Shown: positions 45,382 through 54,386, numbered from the stretch's first letter. The stretch is 54,644 nucleotides of DNA from Paenibacillus albiflavus (GCF_004344915.1 NZ_SKFG01000025.1:1-54644), one strand, 5' to 3'. The notes: a model not told the origin generated them from the sequence alone. Numbers and translations: made by a program.

Positions 45382-45431
45382 AAAAAAGCTTTCCTTCAGG
45401 TAGAAATCATCTACTTAAAGGAAAGCTTTTT
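45382..45431 (-). terminator. terminator of the infC-rpmI-rplT operon
   Basis: Stem AAAGCTTTCCTT / AAGGAAAGCTTT with an inner GTAGA/TCTAC pair; the minus strand continues into a T-run. It lies about 45 bases after rplT. Confidence 0.8.
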
Positions 45432-45433
45432 AA

Positions 45434-45460
45434 CTCTCGCGACCAATATGATCGCGAGAG
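45434..45460. other. perfect GC-rich hairpin after rplT
   Basis: CTCTCGCGA and TCGCGAGAG, 9 bp with a 9-base loop and no T-run, directly between the rplT stop and the terminator. It could protect the 3' end of the ribosomal-protein mRNA or be a binding site; no evidence decides. Confidence 0.6.
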
Positions 45461-45475
45461 ATTATATTCGCTAAT

Positions 45476-45835
45476 TTATGCGTTCACTTTTGCTCTAGCT
45501 GCAGTTGCAAGATCTGCAAATGCTTTTGCATCGTTAACTGCGATATCAGCTAACATTTTGCGGTTAACTTCGATACCAGCAAGTTTAAGACCATGCATCA
45601 TTGTGGAGTAAGTCATACCATTAATGCGAGCTGCCGCGTTGATACGAGTGATCCACAGTCTGCGGAAGTCACGTTTCTTTTGACGACGGTCACGGTATGC
45701 ATACATAAAGGATTTCATTACTTGCTCATTAGCTGTTTTAAACAGGCGGTGTTTAGAGCCGAAATAACCCTTTGCTAATTTTAGAACTTTTTTATGACGA
45801 CGACGGTTAGTAAATCCGCCCTTGACTCTTGCCAT
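45476..45835 (-). CDS. rplT: 50S ribosomal protein L20
   Basis: 119 residues. N-terminal basic arm ([23 protein letters not shown], in part), then [18 protein letters not shown], matching L20. It binds 23S rRNA early in 50S assembly. In Bacillus it also represses its own operon through the infC leader. AGGAGG precedes ATG. Confidence 0.98.
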   Translation of the reverse strand: MARVKGGFTNRRRHKKVLKLAKGYFGSKHRLFKTANEQVMKSFMYAYRDRRQKKRDFRRLWITRINAAARINGMTYSTMMHGLKLAGIEVNRKMLADIAVNDAKAFADLATAARAKVNA

Positions 45836-45887
45836 AGTAAATACCTCCTAGATATGATTGAATATACGTCCTTAAACAAGGAACTTA

Positions 45888-46085
45888 TTATAGGTTAGAA
45901 AGGGATTGCTTTAAGCGTTTAACGTCACCAGCAGCCATTACTGGGTGTCCAGCTAGGTTACGCTTTTGGCGTCCTGATTTGTGTGAAAGCAAGTGGTTTC
46001 TGTAAGCTTTAAATCTTTTAACTTTACCAGTGCCCGTAATTTTGACACGGTCTTTTAGCGAGCTATGTGTTTTCATCTTTGGCAT
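45888..46085 (-). CDS. rpmI: 50S ribosomal protein L35
   Basis: 65 residues, typical. MPKMKTHSSLKDRVKITGTG and the basic LLSHKSGRQKRNLAG segment identify L35. It lies between infC and rplT, the usual order. GGAGG is upstream of ATG. Confidence 0.98.
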   Translation of the reverse strand: MPKMKTHSSLKDRVKITGTGKVKRFKAYRNHLLSHKSGRQKRNLAGHPVMAAGDVKRLKQSLSNL

Positions 46086-46110
46086 AGTGGAAATCCTCCT
46101 AAAAAATAAT

Positions 46111-46623
46111 TTATGACGTTTTTGGTGTCAAAATCATGATCATCGAACGGCCTTCTAACTTCGGTGTACGTTCCATGGTGGAGACTTCAGCAGTTTCTGC
46201 TGCTAAACGCTCAAGTACCTTCCTGCCGATTTCGGCATGGGCAATTTCACGTCCGCGGAAACGAACTGATGCTTTGACTTTGTCCCCATCTTTCAAAAAT
46301 TTAATCGCATTGCGCAGCTTCGTTTGGAAATCATGCTCATCAATTGTCGCACTGAGGCGGATTTCTTTAATATCCACGACCTTTTGGTTCTTGCGAGCTT
46401 CTTTATCTTTTTTCTGCTGCTCATAACGAAATTTTCCATAATCCATAATGCGACAAACTGGCGGTTTAGCCGTTGGTGCCACATTAACCAAATCAAGGTT
46501 AGCTTCGAGCGCCATTTGCATAGCTTCACGAGTCAGTTTGATGCCGAGCTGTTCACCGTCAGCACCAATCAAGCGTACTTCCTTGACACGAATTTCATCG
46601 TTAATCATATGTTCTTTACTAAT
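46111..46623 (-). CDS. infC: translation initiation factor IF-3, AUU start
   Basis: 170 residues. IF-3 controls start-codon choice and keeps 30S and 50S apart. N-terminal domain about 1-75, linker (YEQQKKDKEARKNQK), C-terminal domain about 85-170 (KEIRLSATIDEHDF, VKASVRFRGREIAH). The start is taken as ATT at 46621-46623, 9 bases after GGAGG; the first ATG, five codons later, is too far from it. A rare AUU start is classic for infC, which lets IF-3 limit its own synthesis. Shorter ATG start gives 165 residues. Confidence 0.95.
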   Translation of the reverse strand: MSKEHMINDEIRVKEVRLIGADGEQLGIKLTREAMQMALEANLDLVNVAPTAKPPVCRIMDYGKFRYEQQKKDKEARKNQKVVDIKEIRLSATIDEHDFQTKLRNAIKFLKDGDKVKASVRFRGREIAHAEIGRKVLERLAAETAEVSTMERTPKLEGRSMIMILTPKTS

Positions 46624-46666
46624 AGCTTGTCACCTCCGAAGATGATCCGTTAATCGGCCTTCCAAT

Positions 46667-46700
46667 AAAAAAGGGATGTGTGCATTAATGCCCACATCCC
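46667..46700 (-). terminator. leader terminator of infC (L20-responsive attenuator)
   Basis: Stem GGGATGTG/CACATCCC with GCATTAATGC at the top, followed by six T (46667-46672), lying about 45 bases before the AUU start. Its place matches the L20 leader of Bacillus, where L20 binding favours this terminator. The match to the L20 leader fold was not computed. Confidence 0.75.
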
Positions 46701-46824
46701 ATCGATCACATTCTAACATGACATTACATGTAAAAGAAAGATCTTCATTAAACCAGCCAACGGATGTCGGACAGGTGAGAAGCGGGCGCCTCTGCTTGCG
46801 AAGTTTAATATTTATTACCTGAAT

Positions 46825-46854
46825 AATATATCACATGGTATTCGTTAAAGTCAA
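46825..46854 (-). promoter_or_regulatory. promoter of infC-rpmI-rplT
   Basis: TTGACT (complement of 46849-46854), 18 bases, TATATT (complement of 46825-46830). It gives a leader of roughly 195 bases before infC. Confidence 0.6.
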
Positions 46855-46955
46855 GCATCAACTTAATTTATATTTATCTCTAATATTACGCAACCCGAAC
46901 ACCGACAACTTCGTAAGAAATAAGGAATTATTCAAACGAAAGGAGTCACAGGTGC

Positions 46956-47969
46956 ATGAACATTTTTGATAATGAGCCCAAACAGCAGCCACAAAGACCT
47001 CAGATGCCTCAAATGCCCAAATTGCCAAAGGGGATGGGTAAAGCCGTAATCATCGGTGCTGTTCTTCTCGCTGTTATTGGACTCGGCTCTACAACGTTCT
47101 ACACTGTGCAAGAGCAGGAACGCGCAGCCATTATGACTTTTGGAAAGTTTACAGGTGAAGAAAAGGCGGGGCTACATTTTAAACTGCCATATCCAATTCA
47201 GGATGTCATTAAAGTACCAGCAGAAATCACACAGCGCATACATATTGGCTATATCGAGAAGAACGGCAAGGATATCTCCGAAGAGGGCGAGTCGCTTATG
47301 ATTACAGGAGATGAGAATATCGTATCCGCCGATGCAGTAGTCGAATGGAAGATCGGTAATATCGAAAAATATTTATACAATATTGAGGAGCCCGAGCTAT
47401 TCTTGCGCAATGCCTCAATCGCTGCTATTCGAACGGTCATTGGTTCAACAAAATTGGATTCCGCAATTACGGATGGTAAAACTGAGGTCCAGATTAAAGT
47501 AAAAGAAAAGCTTGATGAATTAAATAATCTGTACGACACAGGAATTCTCATCCAGGATATTAAATTCCAAGATATCGAGCCTCCTGAAGGTGAAGTATCC
47601 AACGCTTTTAAAGAAGTAACCAACGCTCGAGAAGAAAAGAATACCAAAATTAATAACGCCAAGAAATATGAGAATGACATCATTCCTAAAGCTCGAGGTG
47701 AAGCACAAGCTATTCTTGAGAACGCAGAAGCCGTTAAAAAATCGAGAATATTGAACGCTCAAGGTGATGTGGCGAAGTTCAATGCGGTTCAGCAGGAATA
47801 TGCCAAGAGCCCAAGCATCACAGAGAATCGACTCATTCTAGAAACACTTGAGAAAATATTACCGAATGCCAAAATCATTATCAGTGACAATAACGACAGC
47901 ACGGTGAAGTACTTCCCAGTTAATGATTTGCTAAAAGGCTCTGCGAAGGGAGCGACGACTACCCCATGA
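46956..47969 (+). CDS. hflK: HflK, SPFH-domain membrane protein
   Basis: 337 residues. A cytosolic head rich in P, Q and M (RPQMPQMPKLPKG), one membrane helix (about 29-50), then the SPFH/band 7 domain (YTVQEQERAAIMTFGKF; AGLHFKLPYPIQDV) and a helical tail. HflK pairs with HflC in a ring that limits access to the FtsH protease. AAAGGAG precedes ATG by about 11 bases. hflC overlaps by 4 bases (ATGA). Confidence 0.92.
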   Translation: MNIFDNEPKQQPQRPQMPQMPKLPKGMGKAVIIGAVLLAVIGLGSTTFYTVQEQERAAIMTFGKFTGEEKAGLHFKLPYPIQDVIKVPAEITQRIHIGYIEKNGKDISEEGESLMITGDENIVSADAVVEWKIGNIEKYLYNIEEPELFLRNASIAAIRTVIGSTKLDSAITDGKTEVQIKVKEKLDELNNLYDTGILIQDIKFQDIEPPEGEVSNAFKEVTNAREEKNTKINNAKKYENDIIPKARGEAQAILENAEAVKKSRILNAQGDVAKFNAVQQEYAKSPSITENRLILETLEKILPNAKIIISDNNDSTVKYFPVNDLLKGSAKGATTTP

Positions 47970-48832
47970 GTAAGTGGATAACGAGCATTATAGGAGCTAT
48001 TGTTGTTATTATTCTAGCCGTAGGCTCACTCTTTATTGTTAATCAAGGCGAGTACAAAGTTGTCATGAAATTCGGAGAATTCGTTCGCGTATATGACAAA
48101 CCAGGCTTGCATTTTAAGATTCCATTCATCGAAACAACGGCATCTATGCCTAAATATCAGAAAGTATATAACAGTAATCCAACACAGATCTTAACTAAAG
48201 ATAAGAAACCAATTCTAGTTGATAACTATACCGTTTGGCGTATTAATGACCCGGGAAAATTCCTAAGAACGCTCAAAACAGTTTCTTATGGTGAATCACG
48301 AATTGATGCAGCTGTGTACAACGTTGTTCGTAGAAAGCTTTCCGAAATTGAATATGGCAATATCATCAGTGAAAATACAAGTCGAGGCAATTTAAATGAT
48401 GAAATTACAAAAGAAGTTGCCCTGCAATTAGAAAAAAGCAATTTCGGCATTGAGGTTGTAGATGTGCGTATTAAACGTACGGACTTGCCTGATGAGAATA
48501 AGCAAAGTGTATACAACCGTATGATTACAGACAGACAGTCCATTGCAGCAAGCTACTTATCCGAAGGTGACGAGGAATCTCGCAAGATTACATCCAAAGC
48601 AGATCGCGAAGCGACTGAGCTGAAAGCACAAGCTGAAGCGGATGCCAAGAAGATCATTGCAGAAGGCGAGCAGGAAGCAGCTAAAATTTACAATGATGCC
48701 TATGGCAAGGACCCTGGATTCTATCAGCTTTATCGTACACTTGAGAGTTATTTGACGACATTTAAAGGGGAGCCGGTTATTATGATGCCAATCGACTCGC
48801 CGTACACGAAAATTTTGATGGGTCAGAAGTGA
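47966..48832 (+). CDS. hflC: HflC, SPFH-domain membrane protein
   Basis: 288 residues. N-terminal membrane helix (about 5-25), then the SPFH domain (NQGEYKVVMKFGEFVRVYDK; GLHFKIPFIETTAS) and an alanine/glutamate-rich helical tail (ATELKAQAEADAKKIIAEG). Partner of HflK. Start codon overlaps the hflK stop. Confidence 0.93.
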   Translation: MSKWITSIIGAIVVIILAVGSLFIVNQGEYKVVMKFGEFVRVYDKPGLHFKIPFIETTASMPKYQKVYNSNPTQILTKDKKPILVDNYTVWRINDPGKFLRTLKTVSYGESRIDAAVYNVVRRKLSEIEYGNIISENTSRGNLNDEITKEVALQLEKSNFGIEVVDVRIKRTDLPDENKQSVYNRMITDRQSIAASYLSEGDEESRKITSKADREATELKAQAEADAKKIIAEGEQEAAKIYNDAYGKDPGFYQLYRTLESYLTTFKGEPVIMMPIDSPYTKILMGQK

Positions 48833-48865
48833 TTATTGTTATAATAGAATGCTGAAACTCCGAGC

Positions 48866-48972
48866 AGAAATAATGGATTCCAATAGCTGTCCTCATTTCG
48901 TAATCTGATTAGATTTTAAGGAATTTACGAAATTCGAAAGGCTACCGTTCCACTTTTACATCCATTATTTCT
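48866..48972. repeat. nested palindromic element, possibly MITE-like
   Basis: Outer arms AGAAATAATGGAT (48866-48878) and ATCCATTATTTCT (48960-48972) are perfect 13-bp inverted repeats. Inside, ATTTCGTAA (48895-48903) pairs with TTACGAAAT (48925-48933), and AATCT pairs with AGATT within that loop. No frame is present. The form suits a small mobile or dispersed repeat or a structured RNA. Only one copy is seen in this window. Confidence 0.55.
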
Positions 48973-49050
48973 CTCTCCGTTTCATGCTATTACAACAATT
49001 AACCCCTCTTCCCCGCTCAAAAGTTTCGTGGGTTATATAAGAAAGAGAAG

Positions 49051-49077
49051 AACCCCGCAGAAGTCTGCGGGGTTTTG
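49051..49077. terminator. bidirectional terminator between hflC and glycosyltransferase
   Basis: Perfect stem AACCCCGCA/TGCGGGGTT with loop of 6, followed by T-run on the plus strand and a weaker one on the minus strand; the genes converge. Confidence 0.8.
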
Positions 49078-49120
49078 TATATGTATCAGTCACTAATGTT
49101 AATGACTGACTTATTCTTTA

Positions 49121-50356
49121 TTAGCTTGCCTGTTTGCTGTGCACGTCTTCGAGACGGATAACGCGAGTGTGTTGTGTGTGACTCCATTGCTTGTTGTTCT
49201 GTGTGAAGAAAGCGTAGAACGTTACAGGCCACCAAGACAGCAGGAACACCACAAACGACGCTAGGTTAAGGAACATCTTCTTCGGTGCTTTCTCCAGTAG
49301 AAGCGCCACTGGGAATTGTGCGTAAATCAATATGGTGAGTACATTAAACAGCACAGGAGCCTCAATATAGAGTGATGGTAAATACGAGCTTCCTGGTAGT
49401 AAGATATCGATCCATAATACGACGGTCATGATTGAACCTAAGAATAGGTTATAGACATTGACTGCATATAGCGCTGAATCAATTTTGGTCCAGCTCCGTT
49501 CTTTAATTCCCTGCCATAATAGAGGGAAGAAATAACGGCGTGCAACGTCAAAATGCCCCTGCATCCAGCGAAGTCTTTGCTTACAGGATGCTTTTAGGCC
49601 AAGTGGCTTCTCATCGTAAACCTTCGCCTCATAGCTCATCGTTGGATAGATTCCACGCTGTACACAGCGCATGGTGAATTCCAAATCCTCTACAAGCGAA
49701 GTTGCTCCCCAACCCATTTCCTTTAGAAGAGTCGAGTCAAAGCACATCCCTGTTCCACCCAGGTAGTTAGCCATACCTAGATTACGGCGCGGCATCTGCC
49801 ATAGACGGTTACAATACCAATAAGAGATGGCATATGCAGAAGTAATCCAAGAGTCTGATGGGTTCTTCGTATCCAAGTAGCCTTGAATCACTCTGGAACC
49901 ATTGCATAGCTCGTTGTTCATGTGCTGCAAGAAATCTGGACTAACCAAATTATCAGCATCCAAAATGACAATTCCATCATAGGAACTAGGATGTTGCCAT
50001 AGCTCCTTGAGCATCCATTCAATTGCATAACCTTTGCCTCTTAGTTGATCATTGTGACGTTCACATGCATACACACCCATTTTACGAGCAATATTTGCTG
50101 TACCATCCGTACAATTATCTGCGATTACAAAGATGTCATACTTGTCCTTCGGGTAACTCAACTTCTTCAAGTTATCGATTAAAGCTCCGACAACTTGTTC
50201 CTCATTGTGAGCAGCAATTAATACTGCAAATGTTTTTTGCGGTGCATGTGATTTAACCTTCTTCGGAGTGCGATAGCCAAAAAAAGCCAATACCAATTGG
50301 TACGCTCCGATCAATGCCAAAACTACTTGCGCCGCCAGTATAAACTGGTCTAGCAT
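49121..50356 (-). CDS. membrane glycosyltransferase, family 2
   Basis: 411 residues. One N-terminal membrane segment, a GT2 catalytic domain (about 40-280), then about three C-terminal membrane segments. Catalytic marks: VLIAAHNEEQVV, IADNCTDGT, the metal-binding ILDADNLV, the base in SLVEDLEF, and QRLRWMQG (the QxxRW site of processive enzymes). It may extend a polysaccharide outward, like cellulose or hyaluronan synthases, or transfer to a lipid. AAAGGGGG precedes ATG. It diverges from a lipid-glycosyltransferase-like gene. Confidence 0.88.
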   Translation of the reverse strand: MLDQFILAAQVVLALIGAYQLVLAFFGYRTPKKVKSHAPQKTFAVLIAAHNEEQVVGALIDNLKKLSYPKDKYDIFVIADNCTDGTANIARKMGVYACERHNDQLRGKGYAIEWMLKELWQHPSSYDGIVILDADNLVSPDFLQHMNNELCNGSRVIQGYLDTKNPSDSWITSAYAISYWYCNRLWQMPRRNLGMANYLGGTGMCFDSTLLKEMGWGATSLVEDLEFTMRCVQRGIYPTMSYEAKVYDEKPLGLKASCKQRLRWMQGHFDVARRYFFPLLWQGIKERSWTKIDSALYAVNVYNLFLGSIMTVVLWIDILLPGSSYLPSLYIEAPVLFNVLTILIYAQFPVALLLEKAPKKMFLNLASFVVFLLSWWPVTFYAFFTQNNKQWSHTQHTRVIRLEDVHSKQAS

Positions 50357-50462
50357 AAGTGGATCCCCCTTTAAATTCTCCTATCGAAATTTTTTCTCTC
50401 TTTAAAATTTCTCTTTAGCGAATGGTGTCGATTTTTTATCTATGTCTACATCGACCCACACT

Positions 50463-50491
50463 ATTATAATGCACTGTTATACAAGTTACAA
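50463..50491 (-). promoter_or_regulatory. promoter of the GT2 gene
   Basis: TTGTAA (complement of 50486-50491), 17 bases, TATAAT (complement of 50463-50468). A GTCGAT/ATCGAC hairpin lies in the leader. Confidence 0.5.
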
Positions 50492-50576
50492 ATCTTCTTT
50501 CATTAAATTTTTCAAATAAAACCTGTCGGATACCACCTCACCTCCTTCTCTTATCTAGACGTGTGAACTTCGGCAC

Positions 50577-51776
50577 ATGTTGCAATATAGATATAAAAAA
50601 GGTAATGTAGATTTAATTAAACTGGGTACAAGGTTAGGTGAAATCAGCTTGCGTAAAAAAAGGATCCTCTTACTATCTGAAGGGTTCGGCGCCGGACACA
50701 CCCAAGCGGCTCAAGCATTATCGGTTTCTCTGCGACAATATTATCCGGGACTCACAACGCGAGTGATAGAGCTTGGCGCTTTTTTGCACCCAACTCTTTT
50801 TCCATGGATATTTAATGCTTATCGCAGAACCGTCTCGACTAAGCCACACTTATACGGAAAGCTATATCGATTTCAGTATATGAAGTCACTTAATCCGCTA
50901 ACCCAATTGGCACTTCACCGGATTTTATATAGTCAAACTGATGAAGTCATTCGGCAACTAAGACCTGATGTGATTGTTTGCACACATCCATTTCCGAACC
51001 TAGTCGTTTCCAGACTGAAGAAGTCTGGACTTTCAATCCCGCTCTGCACGGTTATAACAGATTATGATGCTCACGGCACCTGGGTGAGTTCAGAAGTTAA
51101 TCGTTATATGGTCTCAACAGCAGAGGTGAAGCAAAAGCTCGTAAATCGCGGCATTCCTGCTGATCGAATACAAATAACCGGCATACCTATTCATCCTTCC
51201 TTCTGGCAGCACAATAACCGTGAAGAAATTAGGTTGCAATATGGGCTTAAAAGGATGCCAACTGTACTCGTGATGGGTGGTGGCTGGGGATTATTCGATA
51301 ACGATCTTTTTATGGACGATCTAATCAAATGGCGTGAACATATTCAGTTAATTATTTGCTTAGGACGTAATGAGCGAACATTACAACAATTATCAAATGA
51401 TCCGCGGTTCCAGCATCCACATATCAAATTGCTTGGCTTTACCAAAGAAATTGATAAGCTCATGGACGTCTCCCATTTGCTCATTACCAAACCAGGCGGC
51501 ATTACGTGTACAGAAGGATTAGTTAAAGGAATTCCAATGCTATTCTACAAACCGATTCCTGGACAAGAGGAAGAGAATATGCAATATTTTCTCGATCAAG
51601 GCTTTGGTGAACCGATAATTTCAGGTCAAACCATTGATGTTCGCATGCGTCAGATGATCCTGGAATTTGCTTCCGATCAGGAAATTGACGGTATTCGCCC
51701 ATCCCTTCAGAGTAATCCAGATGACAACTACGACCCTAGGAGTTGTTCTCAAGCCATCATAGAACTCTTAAATTAA
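50577..51776 (+). CDS. MGDG-synthase/UgtP-like glycosyltransferase
   Basis: 399 residues, cytoplasmic membrane-surface enzyme. The N-terminal half begins with the family motif LLLSEGFGAGHTQAAQAL and has VIVCTHPFPN; the C-terminal half has VLVMGGGWG and the nucleotide-sugar site TKPGGITCTEGLVKGIPML. Relatives add sugars to diacylglycerol (UgtP, MGDG synthase) using UDP-sugars. The start is uncertain: ATG 50577 lacks a ribosome site, and a TTG at 50649 after AGGTGA would drop 24 residues. Exact acceptor not known. Confidence 0.82.
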   Translation: MLQYRYKKGNVDLIKLGTRLGEISLRKKRILLLSEGFGAGHTQAAQALSVSLRQYYPGLTTRVIELGAFLHPTLFPWIFNAYRRTVSTKPHLYGKLYRFQYMKSLNPLTQLALHRILYSQTDEVIRQLRPDVIVCTHPFPNLVVSRLKKSGLSIPLCTVITDYDAHGTWVSSEVNRYMVSTAEVKQKLVNRGIPADRIQITGIPIHPSFWQHNNREEIRLQYGLKRMPTVLVMGGGWGLFDNDLFMDDLIKWREHIQLIICLGRNERTLQQLSNDPRFQHPHIKLLGFTKEIDKLMDVSHLLITKPGGITCTEGLVKGIPMLFYKPIPGQEEENMQYFLDQGFGEPIISGQTIDVRMRQMILEFASDQEIDGIRPSLQSNPDDNYDPRSCSQAIIELLN

Positions 51777-51786
51777 ACGAGAAAGA

Positions 51787-51820
51787 GTAGTGCTTTTATA
51801 TATATGCACTACTCCTTTTG
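51787..51820 (+). terminator. terminator of the MGDG-synthase-like gene
   Basis: Stem GAGTAGTGC/GCACTACTC with a loop of 12, then CTTTTG. It lies just before the convergent trmB end. Confidence 0.75.
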
Positions 51821-51834
51821 CGTACATCTATGTT

Positions 51835-52545
51835 TTATTTACGTCCTTTAAGCTCTGCAAGATGAGCTTCAAGTACCTTCTCTCCAATTACTACCTCACA
51901 GCGATGAATATTGACCCCTCTCGATGAGAACTTCATTTCGTATTCTGTCATGATATGCTCAGGATTCGGTCCATCCTCATGTAGATTTAACGAAATATTG
52001 CGCATACGAAGCCCCATATCCGCAAAGGAATTAAGAGAGAACTCGAATAAGCTCTGCGAATCGGTCTTAAAATGAATTTCTCCCCACTCATTCAGAATGT
52101 CGGTATATTTATGAAGGAAGCCTGCATGTGTTAAACGTCTGCGGGCATGTTTGTTCTTAGGCCAAGGATCACTGAAATTGAGGTAAACACGCTGCAATTC
52201 ATCTGGCGCAAAAATTTCCTCAATTTTCTCGATATTCCATATAACAAGTCTGATATTACTTACATCGCAAGTTCCATCCTCTAACGTATGTGCCTCACGA
52301 GCCTTCTCGCTGGATCTGCGAATAAGCTCATCGTACATATCAATTCCGATGTAATTGATATTCGGATTTAATCGGCTATGTTCGCTGATAAATCTACCTT
52401 TCCCCATACCAAGCTCAGCATAAATCGGATTATCGTTGCCGAAAACCTCATGCCATTTGCCTTTATATTGCTGTGGATTAAGAATAACAAGATCCGTTTG
52501 GCTTTCAATGTTTTCGCGAATCCCTTTTCTGCCTCTTAGTCGCAT
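51835..52545 (-). CDS. trmB: tRNA (guanine-N7)-methyltransferase
   Basis: 236 residues. It methylates G46 in the tRNA variable loop. SAM site YAELGMGKGRFISE; substrate-side motif LNFSDPWPKNKHARRRL; closing TEYEMKF. ATG at 52545 follows GAGGAGG by 7 bases; the longer frame from 52596 has no site. Single gene. Confidence 0.95.
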   Translation of the reverse strand: MRLRGRKGIRENIESQTDLVILNPQQYKGKWHEVFGNDNPIYAELGMGKGRFISEHSRLNPNINYIGIDMYDELIRRSSEKAREAHTLEDGTCDVSNIRLVIWNIEKIEEIFAPDELQRVYLNFSDPWPKNKHARRRLTHAGFLHKYTDILNEWGEIHFKTDSQSLFEFSLNSFADMGLRMRNISLNLHEDGPNPEHIMTEYEMKFSSRGVNIHRCEVVIGEKVLEAHLAELKGRK

Positions 52546-52702
52546 ATATATCCTCCTCAAAACAATAAGTCCCCATGTTGGAATAACATGCTTCATGATA
52601 GACGATTACTTCAAAAAAATCAAAGGAAACTGCAATACCCCTACCCAATAAGGGCAGAGGTATTGTTTTCTAACACATTACTCGTTTTACTTGTCCTGCT
52701 AA

Positions 52703-53236
52703 TTAACGATTTTTTTCACGGTTGCGACCGCCCATACCAGCTAGGCCTAATAGGCCAAGCAATCCTAACCAGCCCCAGTTAAAGCCAGTAGTGGTATTAG
52801 CGGCGCGAACGGTACGTCTATTCGCATTATTGGTCGAGTATGGATTAACACTGTTTGGCGTAGTGGTATATGGAGTTACACCACTAGGAGTTACACCACT
52901 AGGAGCATTGTATGGAGCTACCCCTGTATTGTATGGGCGCATACCATTATTGTAATTGGTTTGCGGCGTTACGCCAGTCGGATTCGGCGTTGTACCAGTA
53001 TTCATCATATTGGTCGTGCCAGTTCTTACGTCATTCACCATATTTCTTGTACCTTGTGTAACATCATTGACAACATTGCCTGTCATTGTTCCCACATCAT
53101 TCACCATTCTGCCTGGTGTCGTTGTAGCTGCTGGCGCATTATAAGCGGCTGCGGTTGTTTCAGCAAGTGCTGCACTTGAAATACTCAGTGCTGCAGTTAA
53201 AGCTAAAGCTGTTGCGGTTACGCGAAACTTGTTCAT
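52703..53236 (-). CDS. secreted protein with WGxxGxxG C-terminal tail
   Basis: 177 residues. Signal peptide with cleavage likely after ALA (about 25). The middle part has repeated VNDV-type heptads (MVNDVGTMTGN, VVNDVTQGTRN, MVNDVRTGTTN) and then a P/T/N/G-rich region (GVTPSGVTPYTTTP). The C-terminus is WGWLGLLGLLGLAG followed by GGRNREKNR: a WGxxGxxG motif, short hydrophobic stretch and basic end, like the WGxxGxxG-CTERM sorting-tail group. ATG at 53236 follows AAGGGG by 9 bases. Function unknown. Confidence 0.8.
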   Translation of the reverse strand: MNKFRVTATALALTAALSISSAALAETTAAAYNAPAATTTPGRMVNDVGTMTGNVVNDVTQGTRNMVNDVRTGTTNMMNTGTTPNPTGVTPQTNYNNGMRPYNTGVAPYNAPSGVTPSGVTPYTTTPNSVNPYSTNNANRRTVRAANTTTGFNWGWLGLLGLLGLAGMGGRNREKNR

Positions 53237-53402
53237 TCCTCTTGTCCCCTTTCGGTATGTTAAAATGGAGTAATAATCATGCTTTCTTAGCATTACCGAT
53301 TTAGTGAATTTCAAATACGGGAAATAGAGGCTTCTCGTTCAATGTGAAATTAGGCTACAATATAAATGCTGTTTGAAGAGCGAATAACAAGGAGAATGAA
53401 AC

Positions 53403-54380
53403 ATGGAGCAAACATACGTAACGACTCCGCGCTTATGGGGAGATAAACGTTTTCATACATGGAATTATGAAATGCGTGAACAATTTGGAACTAAAGTGTT
53501 CAAGGTGATGCTGGACGCAGGATTCACCTGTCCGAACCGAGATGGAAATATTGCCATTGGCGGCTGTACCTTCTGCTCTGCCCGCGGTTCTGGCGATTTT
53601 GCTGGCTCTAGACGAGATGATTTGGTTACGCAGTTTAATAAGGTGCGTGATCTGCAACACCAGAAATGGCCCGATGCGAAATATATTGGCTATTTTCAAG
53701 CCTACACAAACACTTATGCGCCAGTTGAAAGGTTAAAAGAATATTTTGAAGTTATCCTTGAGCAGCCGGGCGTAGTCGGCTTGTCAATTGCTACTCGCCC
53801 AGATTGCTTGCCTGACGATGTGGTTGAATATTTAGCTGATTTAAATAAACGTACTTATCTATGGATCGAGATGGGCTTGCAAACGATTCATGACCAAACA
53901 TCCGATCTGATTAACCGTGCGCACGACACCCAGTGCTACATTGACGCAGTGGCCAAGCTGCGTAAACACGGAATTCGTGTTTGCACACACATTATTTTTG
54001 GCTTGCCTCAGGAAACACACGAGATGATGCTTGAGACAGCGCGTGCGGTTGGGCAAATGGACGTACAAGGCATTAAGATTCATTTGCTTCACCTTATGCG
54101 CAAAACTCCAATGGTTAAACAATACAATGCAGGTCTGCTTCAGTTCTTGGAAAAAGACGAATATGTAAATTTAGTCGTAGATGCGTTAGAAATGCTGCCA
54201 CCAGAAATGATCGTTCATCGATTGACAGGCGATGCTCCGCGTGATTTGCTCATCGGCCCTATGTGGAGTCTTAAGAAGTGGGAAGTGTTGAACGCATTCG
54301 ATGCTGAATTGCGTAGACGTGATACATGGCAAGGTAAAAAATGGGTGGGTAACACACCTAGCAGTCATGAGGAGGTGTAG
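53403..54380 (+). CDS. ytqA: radical SAM enzyme YtqA (MnmL), tRNA wobble-uridine modification
   Basis: 325 residues, TIGR01212-type radical SAM protein. The cluster cysteines are C43, C55 and C58 (CPNRDGNIAIGGCTFC), an unusual CX11CX2C spacing that marks the family. SAM-domain sequence follows (ATRPDCLPDDVV, WIEMGLQTIHDQT). In Bacillus, YtqA (MnmL) works with YtqB (MnmM) on the mnm5s2U34 tRNA modification. AAGGAG precedes ATG. ytqB begins 6 bases after its stop. Confidence 0.92.
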   Translation: MEQTYVTTPRLWGDKRFHTWNYEMREQFGTKVFKVMLDAGFTCPNRDGNIAIGGCTFCSARGSGDFAGSRRDDLVTQFNKVRDLQHQKWPDAKYIGYFQAYTNTYAPVERLKEYFEVILEQPGVVGLSIATRPDCLPDDVVEYLADLNKRTYLWIEMGLQTIHDQTSDLINRAHDTQCYIDAVAKLRKHGIRVCTHIIFGLPQETHEMMLETARAVGQMDVQGIKIHLLHLMRKTPMVKQYNAGLLQFLEKDEYVNLVVDALEMLPPEMIVHRLTGDAPRDLLIGPMWSLKKWEVLNAFDAELRRRDTWQGKKWVGNTPSSHEEV

Positions 54381-54386
54381 GCTCAC

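Noticed and set aside
52722-53179. Plus-strand frames opposite the WGxxGxxG-tail gene
   Set aside because: They mirror the repetitive minus-strand gene and lack ribosome sites.
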